A stretch of DNA of 64,000 bases from Roseivirga misakiensis. GTDB taxonomy: Bacteria; Bacteroidota; Bacteroidia; Cytophagales; Cyclobacteriaceae. The notes beneath the pieces were generated by a model. The model did no database searches and had not been told where the DNA came from. It saw only the letters and a list, made by a program, of their open reading frames with translations. Positions 44,077-53,500 of the stretch are shown in pieces (within the stretch, counting starts at the first letter, position 1; the number at the start of each line of letters is the position of its first letter). A program made the position numbers and the translations under genes. The DNA lies in the NCBI RefSeq assembly GCF_001747105.1, contig NZ_MDGQ01000003.1:248001-312000 (forward strand), read 5' to 3'.

Positions 44077-44232
44077 ATGGCTAAGAAGGTAGTTGCAACC
44101 CTAAAGAAAGAAGGCGGAGTTAAATACGCCAAAGTGATTAAAGCGGTGAGATCTCCGAAAACTGGTGCCTATACTTTTAAAGAAGAGATGGTTACTGAAG
44201 ATATGGTTAAAACTGTCTTAGCTGACAAGTAA
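44077..44232 (+). CDS. DUF4295 ribosome-associated protein
   Basis: A 51-residue, Lys-rich protein: MAKKVVATLKKEGGVKYAKV then KAVRSPKTGAYTFKEEM. DUF4295 is confined to Bacteroidota and always sits beside rpmG. I recall that the cryo-EM structure of a Flavobacterium ribosome assigns such a protein as an extra large-subunit protein (bL38), but I cannot check this here. It is 2 bases downstream of rpmG, in one transcript that a hairpin ends before ftsY. Confidence 0.88.
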   Translation: MAKKVVATLKKEGGVKYAKVIKAVRSPKTGAYTFKEEMVTEDMVKTVLADK

Positions 44233-44256
44233 TAATCAGATATAATATTATAAATT

Positions 44257-44280
44257 AAAGTCCCCTTGAGGGACTTTTTT
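44257..44280 (+). terminator. terminator after DUF4295
   Basis: AAAGTCCC and GGGACTTT (44257-44264, 44270-44277) with a 5-base loop, followed by T residues. It separates the ribosomal genes from ftsY, perhaps partially. Confidence 0.8.
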
Positions 44281-44304
44281 GTTCACGCTAATTAAACTCG
44301 TACC

Positions 44305-45264
44305 ATGGCATTATTTGGACTATTCTCAAAAGACAAAAAACAGTCTCTTGATAAAGGTTTGGAGAAAACCAAGGAGAATCTATTCTCCAAAATCGGAAGA
44401 GCCGTTGCCGGAAAATCTAAAGTAGATGACGAGGTTTTAGACGAATTAGAAGAAATTCTGATTACATCCGATGTTGGCGTAGACACTACGGTTAAAATTA
44501 TTCAGAGAATAGAGGAAAGAGTAGCTCAAGATAAGTTTATGAATACGGCTGAACTTGATCGTATACTCAGAGACGAAATTGCTGCGCTTTTATCGGAGAA
44601 TAATACTGAAGACTTAGCGGATTTCGAGATTCCAGAAAACCACAAACCACATGTGCTACTAGTAGTTGGGGTTAATGGTGTTGGTAAAACTACCACCATT
44701 GGTAAACTGTCTGCCCAATTTAAAGCTAAAGGTAAATCCGTAGTATTGGGTGCCGCTGATACATTTAGAGCTGCTGCCGTAGATCAATTGAAACTTTGGG
44801 GAGAACGTGTAGGCGTACCCGTAGTTTCCCATGGCATGAATACAGACCCAAGTGCTGTTGCTTATGATGCCGTGAAACAAGGCGTAGATACTGGTGCCGA
44901 CTTGGTAATTATAGATACCGCAGGTAGACTGCACACCAAGGTAAACTTGATGAACGAGCTTTCGAAAATTAAGCGCGTAATGCAGAAGTTTATCCCCGAA
45001 GCACCACATGAAATTATGCTTGTTCTGGATGGTTCAACAGGTCAAAACGCATTTATACAGGCTCAAGAGTTCACAAAAGCTACAGAAGTTAGTGCCCTAG
45101 CCATTACCAAACTTGACGGCACGGCTAAAGGCGGAGTGGTTATAGGAATTTCAGACCAGTTCAAAATTCCAGTAAAATATATTGGTGTAGGAGAACAAGT
45201 GGATGATCTACAAGTCTTTAATAAAGCTGAATTTGTAGACTCTCTTTTTAAGAAAGGAAACTAA
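44305..45264 (+). CDS. ftsY: signal recognition particle receptor FtsY
   Basis: A 319-residue SRP-family GTPase that docks ribosome-nascent chains at the membrane. The N-domain (about 15-105) is followed by the G-domain: G1 GVNGVGKTT (122-130), DTFRAAA (152-158), DTAGR (204-208) and TKLDGTAKGG (about 271-280). The acidic A domain of E. coli FtsY is missing, as is usual in this phylum. Its end overlaps the convergent propeller lipoprotein gene by 4 bases. Confidence 0.97.
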   Translation: MALFGLFSKDKKQSLDKGLEKTKENLFSKIGRAVAGKSKVDDEVLDELEEILITSDVGVDTTVKIIQRIEERVAQDKFMNTAELDRILRDEIAALLSENNTEDLADFEIPENHKPHVLLVVGVNGVGKTTTIGKLSAQFKAKGKSVVLGAADTFRAAAVDQLKLWGERVGVPVVSHGMNTDPSAVAYDAVKQGVDTGADLVIIDTAGRLHTKVNLMNELSKIKRVMQKFIPEAPHEIMLVLDGSTGQNAFIQAQEFTKATEVSALAITKLDGTAKGGVVIGISDQFKIPVKYIGVGEQVDDLQVFNKAEFVDSLFKKGN

Positions 45265-46349
45265 TCCTTCATATACTCACCTATATTGTATCTCATATAG
45301 CGTTGTTGGGAAATATCATGCCCATATAACCAACCTCTTTCCTCATCTATCGCGAAGGAGGCCAAATTTTCAGTGCATTTTAGAACAAATTTTGGATTGC
45401 CATCCCAATCAAAAACTCGAATCTCAGTAGGAACGTCTTCGGTATCACCTCCTTTGCGCTCTCTACCATAGTACTTAATAAAAATATAATCTGTGGTAAC
45501 CTTTACCTGCCCATAGTAACTTACAACCCCAACTAAACTATCCTTACCTCTTACAAAAATCTTTCTCGCATCGTATTCTTTATATATAGTAGGATTTGTG
45601 ACTGACTTGACTAAATCACCATTAATCGAATAAATATCTAACCTGTCGTAATAATGAAAGGCTGCAGCGAATCGCTCCTGGTCTGGTCGCATCGCTAGAT
45701 TGACATCATCTAAAACCGAAAAATATCTTTCACCTTGACGGACATCTTCTCTAGCTAAAAGCTTTGGGTATTGTCCGATATTCATAGTTGTATTATTTGT
45801 CACGATCACCATTGGGCTTTGATTCGTAGAAAGCTCAAAACCTGGTTGGTGTGCAGCAAAGGTTGAATCATCTAAAAAAAATAAGGCATTGTGAAAATCC
45901 AATTGGGGATCATGCCGGATCGATCTCTCAATTTCTATATCACCTTCGATCAGACTTGCTGTTAAATTGATAGCAGTCATGCGATATTGGGGTGGGTCAT
46001 TCACCCATATTACGACCTCATCTGATTTTCGGTATGATTGACCAAAAAAATTAGCAGCTTGAAACTCATTCAAATTTCTACCCCTAAACCCAACACTACC
46101 CAAATACTCTAGTCCATCAGCGTCATAAACGGTTAAGTACCGTTTTAAGGAGTCACTTGAATTCTGCTTGCAAATAATATAATCATCAACCACATCGACA
46201 ATCCAGCTAAGTTCATTCTCTAATACTCGCTCTCCTTTTATATCGTAGGTTTCTTCAAAAGTCAATTCGCTGAAATTTTTATCTACCTTGGTTTCGCAAC
46301 CCAGCAAAAGAATAGCAGTGAGTGGTAAAATATATCTCTTCATCTTCAA
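45261..46349 (-). CDS. BF3164-type 6-bladed beta-propeller lipoprotein
   Basis: A 362-residue lipoprotein: lipobox LTAILLLGC (Cys about residue 18). The mature part resembles the BF3164/6-bladed beta-propeller family: DADGLEYLGSVGFRGRNLNEF, EIRVFDWDGNPKFVLKCTENLASFAIDEERGWLYG and the C-terminal Tyr-rich motif. The function is unknown; relatives are often near polysaccharide or peptide genes. It is one of two such propeller-like lipoproteins in the window (other at 16084). Confidence 0.78.
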   Translation of the reverse strand: MKMKRYILPLTAILLLGCETKVDKNFSELTFEETYDIKGERVLENELSWIVDVVDDYIICKQNSSDSLKRYLTVYDADGLEYLGSVGFRGRNLNEFQAANFFGQSYRKSDEVVIWVNDPPQYRMTAINLTASLIEGDIEIERSIRHDPQLDFHNALFFLDDSTFAAHQPGFELSTNQSPMVIVTNNTTMNIGQYPKLLAREDVRQGERYFSVLDDVNLAMRPDQERFAAAFHYYDRLDIYSINGDLVKSVTNPTIYKEYDARKIFVRGKDSLVGVVSYYGQVKVTTDYIFIKYYGRERKGGDTEDVPTEIRVFDWDGNPKFVLKCTENLASFAIDEERGWLYGHDISQQRYMRYNIGEYMKD

Positions 46350-46621
46350 TCAATAAAGTAATTCATCAGCGATAAAAAAAGGAAGTTCTGTTTCAGAGGT
46401 CTTATTTAACTATCATATCAGCGTACAGAATAACGTCAAAAATCAGTGATTGCCACAATCAAACAAACATGGACGCTCGCGTACATTTTGCTGCACTTTA
46501 TCGGTCAACCAGGGATGCTTATAAATTCTATATTACTCATTTTCAATTACTTACAACAATGGCACTCATATTGTAAGTACAAACACGGATAAAAATCATT
46601 TGTACACTAACGAACATTTAT
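46350..46621. other. intergenic between divergent genes
   Basis: This 272-base gap has one short open frame (46469-46576, 35 codons) without a recognised product. No repeat, RNA gene or strong hairpin was seen. Confidence 0.4.
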
Positions 46622-46882
46622 ATGAGCGCAATCGCCATTCAAATCCCACAAATCTCTGGGGAACAAGATATTGAGGTAGAAGTAAAAGTTAACGGCAAGA
46701 AAATGTCTTACAATTATCGAGTGGAGGTTTTCCATTGGGCAGATTGTGACAATCCAAGTGATGATCGAGTCGACTGTATTAGACAAATTCTTGCAAAATA
46801 TGATTCCGACTGGGAGCTTTACACCATAGGCATGCCTACTGATACACTTGTGCCAATCACCTTTAGAAGGAAAAGAGTTTAG
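46622..46882 (+). CDS. hypothetical protein
   Basis: An 86-residue soluble protein with no signal peptide. It looks beta-rich (IQIPQISGEQDIEVEVKVNG, then YNYRVEVFHWADCDN) and ends in a basic tail. Two Cys residues are near the middle. No family is recognised. It precedes rimO by 60 bases but that gap holds a good promoter, so it is probably a separate transcript. Confidence 0.55.
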   Translation: MSAIAIQIPQISGEQDIEVEVKVNGKKMSYNYRVEVFHWADCDNPSDDRVDCIRQILAKYDSDWELYTIGMPTDTLVPITFRRKRV

Positions 46883-46894
46883 TCCAATTACGCC

Positions 46895-46925
46895 TTAGTT
46901 ACCCTCCTTTTATTTCGTAAATTTG
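46895..46925 (+). promoter_or_regulatory. promoter of rimO
   Basis: TTAG (46895-46898) and TAAATTTG (46918-46925) with a 19-bp spacer fit the Bacteroidota promoter pattern; the ATG is 17 bases downstream. Confidence 0.55.
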
Positions 46926-46942
46926 CCTCACTAAATTGTAGC

Positions 46943-48259
46943 ATGAAGGCGAAGGGACTGAAAAAAGATAAGGTTAACATTGTAACACTAGGCTGTTCTA
47001 AAAATCTAGTAGATTCTGAGGTGATGCTAACCCAACTCAAAGGGAATGGCATTGACACAACACATGAATCTTCAAATGATGATGCCAATATCGTCGTAAT
47101 TAATACTTGTGGCTTTATAGACAATGCCAAGCAAGAATCAGTCGATACTATCCTTAGATACGTCGACGCCAAGGAAGAAGGCATCGTGGATAAGGTATAC
47201 GTGACAGGATGTCTATCGCACCGATACAAAGACGACCTTGAAAAAGAAATTCCCCAAGTAGACGCTTTCTTCGGCACCATGGAGTTGCCTGCCCTGCTTA
47301 AAAAATTTAAGGCTGATTATAAACACGAATTAGTAGGTGAAAGAATAACAACTACTACTAATCACTATGCCTACCTAAAAATATCCGAGGGTTGTGACAG
47401 ACCCTGCTCATTTTGTGCCATTCCTCTTATGCGAGGAAAACATCGGTCGCGCCCGATAGAAGAACTCGTTACCGAAGCAAAAAATCTAGCTAGAAACGGT
47501 ACTAAAGAACTGCTTTTAATTGCTCAAGACTCCACTTACTATGGCATTGATATCTATAAAAAGAGGAATCTGGCAGAATTACTCAGGAAATTATCTGATG
47601 TAGAAGGAATTGAGTGGATAAGGCTGCATTATGCATTTCCCACTGGCTTCCCAATGGATGTGTTAGATGTGATGGCAGAAAGAGATAACATCTGTAATTA
47701 TTTAGATATTCCACTGCAGCATGGTTCTACCAATGTTTTGAAGTTGATGCGTCGTGGGACAACTAGAGAAAAAACCGAGAAACTGTTAGCGGAAATGCGA
47801 AAAAGGGTGCCAGATATTGCCATTCGCACCACACTGATCGCTGGGCACCCGGGTGAAACTGAAGAGGAGTTTGAGGAAATGATGACTTTTGTAAAAGAGT
47901 CTAGATTCGATCGACTTGGGATATTCACATATTCCCACGAGGAAAACACCCACGCTTACACTATGGATGACAATATTCCTGAAGAGGTGAAACACGAGCG
48001 TGCTAACCGCGTAATGCAATTACAGGAAGAAATCTCTATGGAGATTAATCAGAATAAAATAGGCAAGACATTTAAAGTCTTAATCGATAGAAAAGAAAGC
48101 GGCAGCTTTATTGGAAGAACAGAACACGATTCTCCAGAAGTGGATAATGAAGTTTATATTGACGCTAAGAAACACTATTTGAGAATAGGCGATTTTGCGA
48201 ATATTAGAATTACTGACGCTACAGAATTTGATTTGTACGGCGAGCCTGTAACCGATTGA
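46943..48259 (+). CDS. rimO: ribosomal protein S12 methylthiotransferase
   Basis: A 438-residue radical-SAM enzyme that methylthiolates an Asp of ribosomal protein S12. UPF0004 domain Cys18, Cys56 and Cys90 bind one [4Fe-4S] cluster; the radical-SAM cluster is Cys151, Cys155 and Cys158 (CDRPCSFC). A C-terminal TRAM domain (about 375-435) ends the protein. The LGCSKNLVDSE start and IPLMRGKHRSRP are specific to RimO rather than MiaB. bshC follows. Confidence 0.95.
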   Translation: MKAKGLKKDKVNIVTLGCSKNLVDSEVMLTQLKGNGIDTTHESSNDDANIVVINTCGFIDNAKQESVDTILRYVDAKEEGIVDKVYVTGCLSHRYKDDLEKEIPQVDAFFGTMELPALLKKFKADYKHELVGERITTTTNHYAYLKISEGCDRPCSFCAIPLMRGKHRSRPIEELVTEAKNLARNGTKELLLIAQDSTYYGIDIYKKRNLAELLRKLSDVEGIEWIRLHYAFPTGFPMDVLDVMAERDNICNYLDIPLQHGSTNVLKLMRRGTTREKTEKLLAEMRKRVPDIAIRTTLIAGHPGETEEEFEEMMTFVKESRFDRLGIFTYSHEENTHAYTMDDNIPEEVKHERANRVMQLQEEISMEINQNKIGKTFKVLIDRKESGSFIGRTEHDSPEVDNEVYIDAKKHYLRIGDFANIRITDATEFDLYGEPVTD

Positions 48260-48310
48260 TTTTTATGAGTCACAACGGTGAAAAAAGGGATTTCGCCAAA
48301 GAATTACTAT

Positions 48311-49897
48311 ATGGATACAATAGAAGAAACGGATTGTTTACTGGCCAAAATACCATTTGAAAAAACGAACAGCTTTTCCAACTTTTTTCTAGATTACATC
48401 CAAGGAAACGAAAAATTAGCTTCTTTTCATAACGGACTTCCAACTTCAGACAACCTACTCAAGCAAATTGAGAAGCGAAACTTCCCTTCCAAGAATCGTG
48501 AAATACTCACACAAGTTTTAAAAGAGCAACATAGTTACTCAGAGCTCTCAAGTTTGACCAAAAAACACTTGGAAGAGCTCGCTTCTGAAAACACCTACAC
48601 CATAACTACCGGCCACCAATTAAATATCTTCACCGGACCACTTTACGTCATTTACAAAATAGTATCCGTCATAAGAGCTTGTGAAGAGCTGAAGAAGCTG
48701 CGCCCCGACTGTAATTTTGTTCCTGTTTACTGGATGGCGAGTGAGGATCACGACTTTGAAGAAATAAGCCACTTTAGGTACAGCGAAAAAAAGTTTACAT
48801 GGCATACCGACCAAACAGGAGCAGTTGGTCGGTTTGACCCTAAATCCTTAAAAGCCATTTTCGATGAAATCCCAGGCCTACCGAAATTCTTCTCAGAGGC
48901 GTATCTAAAAAGTAAAGATTTAGCTAGTGCAGTGCGTTCTTATATGAACCATTTATTTGGAGCATATGGACTTATAATTGTAGACGCTGATGACGTTCGT
49001 TTAAAGACTCTTTTCAAACCTGTGATATCAGATGATATCTTTCATCAAATCCCTGAAAAGGAAGTTAATGATGTGTCAGATCAACTAAATAAGCTCGATT
49101 ACAAGACTCAGGTAAACCCTAGAGCTATTAACTTCTTCTACATGAAGGATAACATTCGATCAAGAATTATCAGGTCCAATAATGGATTTGAAGTTCTCGA
49201 CCATGAAATATTCTTCACTGAGGATGAGCTAAAGACTGAAATAGATTCAAACCCTGAGCGGTTCAGTCCCAATGTGGTGCTCAGGCCACTTTACCAAGAA
49301 ATCTTACTTCCGAATTTGGCTTATGTTGGAGGGCCTTCTGAGCTGGTCTACTGGTTACAGCTAAAAGGGGTATTTGATCATTTCAATACAACTTTTCCAC
49401 TTTTAATGCCACGGAATTTTGCTGGTGTCTTGACGCCAAGGAACGTAGAAAAAATGCATAAGGCTGGCCTCAACTTTGAGGACCTTTTCAAAGAGGAAAA
49501 CACACTTGTTCGCGAGAAAGTAGTAGAAAACACTGCTCATAAACTTGATTTGGAGGAGCAGCGAGAAAGAATTCAAAAGATATTCTCGGAGGCTCAAGAT
49601 CAGGCAATACAAATAGATACTACCCTGGAAAAGTTAGTGCTAGCTGAACAGCGAAGAGCGGAAAAATCGATTGAGAAAATTGAACATAAAATCCTGAAAG
49701 CTGAGCGGAAGAACCAAGAGGTACTTGTTAACAGAATCTATAATCTAAAAGAGGCGCTATTCCCGACCGGAACTCCGCAAGAACGAAAAGATAATTTTCT
49801 GAACTTCTATTTACGGAATGATCAGTTTATAGAAACCTGCATGAACGCTTTTGATCCGCTAGACTATCAATTTCATTTGATCTTAGCCGATGAATAA
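48311..49897 (+). CDS. bshC: putative cysteine ligase of bacillithiol synthesis
   Basis: A 528-residue BshC-like protein, thought to add cysteine to glucosaminyl-malate in the last step of bacillithiol synthesis. The family signature is visible: KTNSFSNFFLDYI at the start, TITTGHQLNIFTGPLYVIYKI (a Rossmann-like HxGH motif region) and YWMASEDHDFEEI, then a long coiled coil near 400-480. The ATG at 48311 fits other family N-termini; a GTG at 48278 would add 11 residues. It overlaps the cyclo-ligase gene by 8 bases. Confidence 0.9.
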   Translation: MDTIEETDCLLAKIPFEKTNSFSNFFLDYIQGNEKLASFHNGLPTSDNLLKQIEKRNFPSKNREILTQVLKEQHSYSELSSLTKKHLEELASENTYTITTGHQLNIFTGPLYVIYKIVSVIRACEELKKLRPDCNFVPVYWMASEDHDFEEISHFRYSEKKFTWHTDQTGAVGRFDPKSLKAIFDEIPGLPKFFSEAYLKSKDLASAVRSYMNHLFGAYGLIIVDADDVRLKTLFKPVISDDIFHQIPEKEVNDVSDQLNKLDYKTQVNPRAINFFYMKDNIRSRIIRSNNGFEVLDHEIFFTEDELKTEIDSNPERFSPNVVLRPLYQEILLPNLAYVGGPSELVYWLQLKGVFDHFNTTFPLLMPRNFAGVLTPRNVEKMHKAGLNFEDLFKEENTLVREKVVENTAHKLDLEEQRERIQKIFSEAQDQAIQIDTTLEKLVLAEQRRAEKSIEKIEHKILKAERKNQEVLVNRIYNLKEALFPTGTPQERKDNFLNFYLRNDQFIETCMNAFDPLDYQFHLILADE

Positions 49898-50471
49898 AGA
49901 GGTACTCAGGTCCTTATTTCTCGATAAAAGAAAAACACTCACGATTTCTGAACAGAATCGACGGAATCAGTCATTATTACAACACGTCATTCAATTCTTG
50001 AATACCCCAAAGAACAATGGGAACTGCCATATATTTCTATCGATCGAAAAGTTCAATGAACCGAATACATGGCCAATATTTGAATGGCTTTTGAAATCGA
50101 CCGATCATGAAGCTTTTCTTTCTAAGACTAATTTCAAAACCAAGGAACTCAGTCATTATAGGGTCGATCGACATACCGAAATTAAAAAATCAAAACTTGA
50201 CATTCCCGAGCCTCTGGGAGGTATACAAGTAGATCTGACCATTCTAGATATTGTTTTTATACCATTGATATGCTACGACCTAATGGGCAACAGGATAGGT
50301 TATGGTGCTGGTATTTATGATAGATTCTTAAGCCAATTGAGACCTGAAACCAAAAAAATAGGTCTAGCCATTACCCCTCCACTAGACAACATCGATTATC
50401 ACTCCATTCACGATATACCAATTGACTTGTGTATTAATCACTTAGGTATAGACTTTTGTCAAAGACCATAA
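49890..50471 (+). CDS. 5-formyltetrahydrofolate cyclo-ligase
   Basis: A 193-residue enzyme that converts 5-formyl-THF to 5,10-methenyl-THF using ATP. The signature GNRIGYGAGIYDRFL near the C-terminus is the YDR-type ATP/substrate loop, and the N-terminal LRSLFLDKRKTLT matches the family start. It is a bit divergent from textbook members. It overlaps bshC by 8 bases and ends at a terminator. Confidence 0.9.
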   Translation: MNKEVLRSLFLDKRKTLTISEQNRRNQSLLQHVIQFLNTPKNNGNCHIFLSIEKFNEPNTWPIFEWLLKSTDHEAFLSKTNFKTKELSHYRVDRHTEIKKSKLDIPEPLGGIQVDLTILDIVFIPLICYDLMGNRIGYGAGIYDRFLSQLRPETKKIGLAITPPLDNIDYHSIHDIPIDLCINHLGIDFCQRP

Positions 50472-50472
50472 A

Positions 50473-50502
50473 AAATGCCACCTCTAGTTAAAGGTGGCAT
50501 TT
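50473..50502 (+). terminator. terminator after the cyclo-ligase gene
   Basis: An 11-bp stem with arms AAATGCCACCT (50473-50483) and AGGTGGCATTT (50492-50502), starting two bases after the stop. It probably works in both directions, as the next gene converges. Confidence 0.85.
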
Positions 50503-50526
50503 GAATTTATGCGTTAAAATTATTGA

Positions 50527-53500
50527 CTATCTCGAGCCAGTACTTTTTAACAACTTAATAGTTGATTTTCTAGTACCATTAGAAGCTGCTAAGATATAAA
50601 CTCCATCAGGTGAGTTTGATAAATTAACTTCAAGCTGATCTCCAGAACTATAATTCTCAACTCCTCGAACCATAACTCTTTTACCCTCTGCATCGACGAT
50701 TTGCATTTCAAAATCTCCGATAAATGCTGGAGGAAATGCCAAGTTAAATATACCCGATGCTGATGGGTTGGCATCAACCAAAATTCGTTGTGCCGATCTG
50801 GCTAGAGGATCGTCTATTGAAGTAATCACGTTCTCTATTGTGTAGGTTTCGGTGGCAGTGGCTACTCCGTCAAAAGCATTTCCAGCTTTGTCTACAATAT
50901 CCTGAGCTGTCGCGAAATCTATTCCTAAGGTTCCATCCTCTAAAATATCAGTTACTATTACTTGATAGATATTTGCACTTACCTCCGTGACTGTTCCCAC
51001 AGAAGCGGTTGGTGAACCAGCAGTTGTCACGAAATCTGTTACATCTACATTATCTACTCCTTCTGAGAAAGTAACTAAAAATGTTACCTCATTTTGATCG
51101 GTTAATTCGGTGGCTGGCACACTTCTACCAATACTGGCGGTAGGATTTGTGTTATCCGTAATTGTGAAAGTCTCTTCTGACAAGACTGTTCCAGAGAAGG
51201 CATTCCCTACTTCATCAGTAATATCAGCAGTACTTGAAACATCTAAGTTCAATTCACCGCTACCACCAATATTTGAAACTGTTATATCGAAAACTGTTCC
51301 TACAGTACTTTCAACAACATTCGTAATGACTCCACTCGCAGCACTAGCCGTTTCAAAATCTTCAGTACTCACATTTAGAACAGTTTCATCAAATGTCACC
51401 TGAAACTGTACAGTCGTTTGGTCAGTAGCAGCATCTGTTGGATCAAGGCGAGTTATAGAAGTTATACTCGGCCCTTGACCATCCAAGTTGATCTCTAGGG
51501 TATTAGAAAGGCCTGAACCTTCTTTACCGTTGATTTCAATTCTAACCTGATAAGTACCCCCATCAGTGATAGTCATTGTTTCACCTGTCTCTCCTTCTAT
51601 ATCATTGCCATCTTTAATCCACTGGTATGAAATCGGGTTTGGATTAACTGATGAGCCATTGGCTCTAAGGGTATATTCCCTCCCGTCAGTACTGATGGAG
51701 TAAAATGCCATAGCATTGAACCCTACATCATAACCGCCTATGAAAACACCGCTTCCATGCGTACTCGCCATTACAACACCATCGATTGGTCTTACACGCA
51801 CGTTTGAAACCACTACGTTTCCGATGACATCAGCAGCTTGTTGCTCCCAATTAGTCTCGTCACCTTTCAATTCTTTTGTCATAAACAAACCAACAGAAGT
51901 AGCTGCGAAGTAATAATTTCCTCCGTTTCCATCAGGCATCACCTCAATATCTCTAATAGAAGGACCAGCGCCTGTACCATTAGCATTTTCTTCTAGATTA
52001 CCCGAAATAGAAGACCATGTTTCGCCTCCATCTGAAGACATCCACAAACTCACAACGTTGTAGTTAGAAAATGAAATGAAAACTCGATCCGCATTATTCG
52101 GATCTATTGCTATGCCAGACACATTACCATTTGGCATGTCACCAGTGTCTACTGTTAGGATTTCAGTATCTTCCGTCAGCCCTCTTAGATCCTCTATTTT
52201 AAAAAGGCCTCCGCTTCTGGTACCAAAGTAAAGAATAGCTTCAGGCTGAACAGATGCTGTAATGGCCGAAACAGACTGATTGATTAACGTTTCTGGACCA
52301 TCTAATTCAAGCCACTCACTTCCTGATGGATTCTGGCGAATATCATTGGTTGCAAATAGTTTACCTCTTCCAGAGATGAAGAATTGATCTTGGTTGATAG
52401 GATTGAAATTGAATGGGTTTACGAATAAGAAGCTTTCGTTAGCCCCACCAGGTGTAATCCCTACTCCATTTTGATAAGTCGTTCCAACCAAAGCATTTCT
52501 TTGGGTACTTCCATTTTGCGAAGATGTATACAAAGCATTGTAAGTAATAGCAGCGTATGCTCCATCACCACCTCGTACCAAGGACCAATCTCCCTGATCC
52601 TCACCGTTTAAACTGATGTAAGAACTATTATCTTGCATACCACCTACCACTTGAACATCTCCGAAGGCAGTCGTATGGATATTGGCATGATAGAATTGCG
52701 AAATAAGGTAGCCATTGTTCAAATCTTCCCAAACCACAGGAGTCGTTGATGTAGAACTACCTGTTTGTTGGTTGTCTCTTGTTAAATGTACTCCTCCATC
52801 TGATCCAGTTAGCATGATATTAGCATCTGAATCAAAAAATACAATCTCGTGCAAATCTGGGTGGTGATTTGGATAAGACGGGAAACTATTAGCGTTTCCA
52901 TCTGCTCGATAACCTCCAATTTGATCATTGGTAGCAGCCGTTCCAAAACCGTTAGTAGACCTTAATAAGTTCGTACCACCAACAAAGACCACGCTTCCAT
53001 CATCCGGATGAACCGCTGTAATGACGTCGTAAGCGCCTTGAGAATTATAGCCTTCTCCAGAATCAGTAGATACGTCAATAGACGAAGTTAAATCTGTAGA
53101 GGTGTCAGTAAGATCATTAAATAAGAAAAACTGATCTTCAGTCAAAAAGTAGACATTGTTCTCGTTGGCAGGGTCAATTCCAATTTCTATACGCGTCGAT
53201 ACATTGTCACGACCATCTAGATCAATCTCAGTCCAGTTAATTCCGTCATCGGACATGAACACGCCTTGTTCAGCGCTTGTACCATTATTGCTAGAGTTAC
53301 CGATTGTCGCAAATACTTTACCACTTGAAGTAACTGCAACATCACACATATTACTACCAGTGTTGCTACCTCCAAGAACGACACTGTAAGTTTCAAATCC
53401 GTCCTCACTGCGAATGATTTGACTACCACCTGCTGCATAAATCTCAGTCCCAGTGTCATTTGAATAGTCAATTGCTAATTGCTCAACTCTAGTGAAATCT

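Noticed and set aside
46469-46576. A 35-codon open frame between the propeller lipoprotein and the small hypothetical gene
   Set aside because: Too short, no motif, no clear ribosome binding or promoter.
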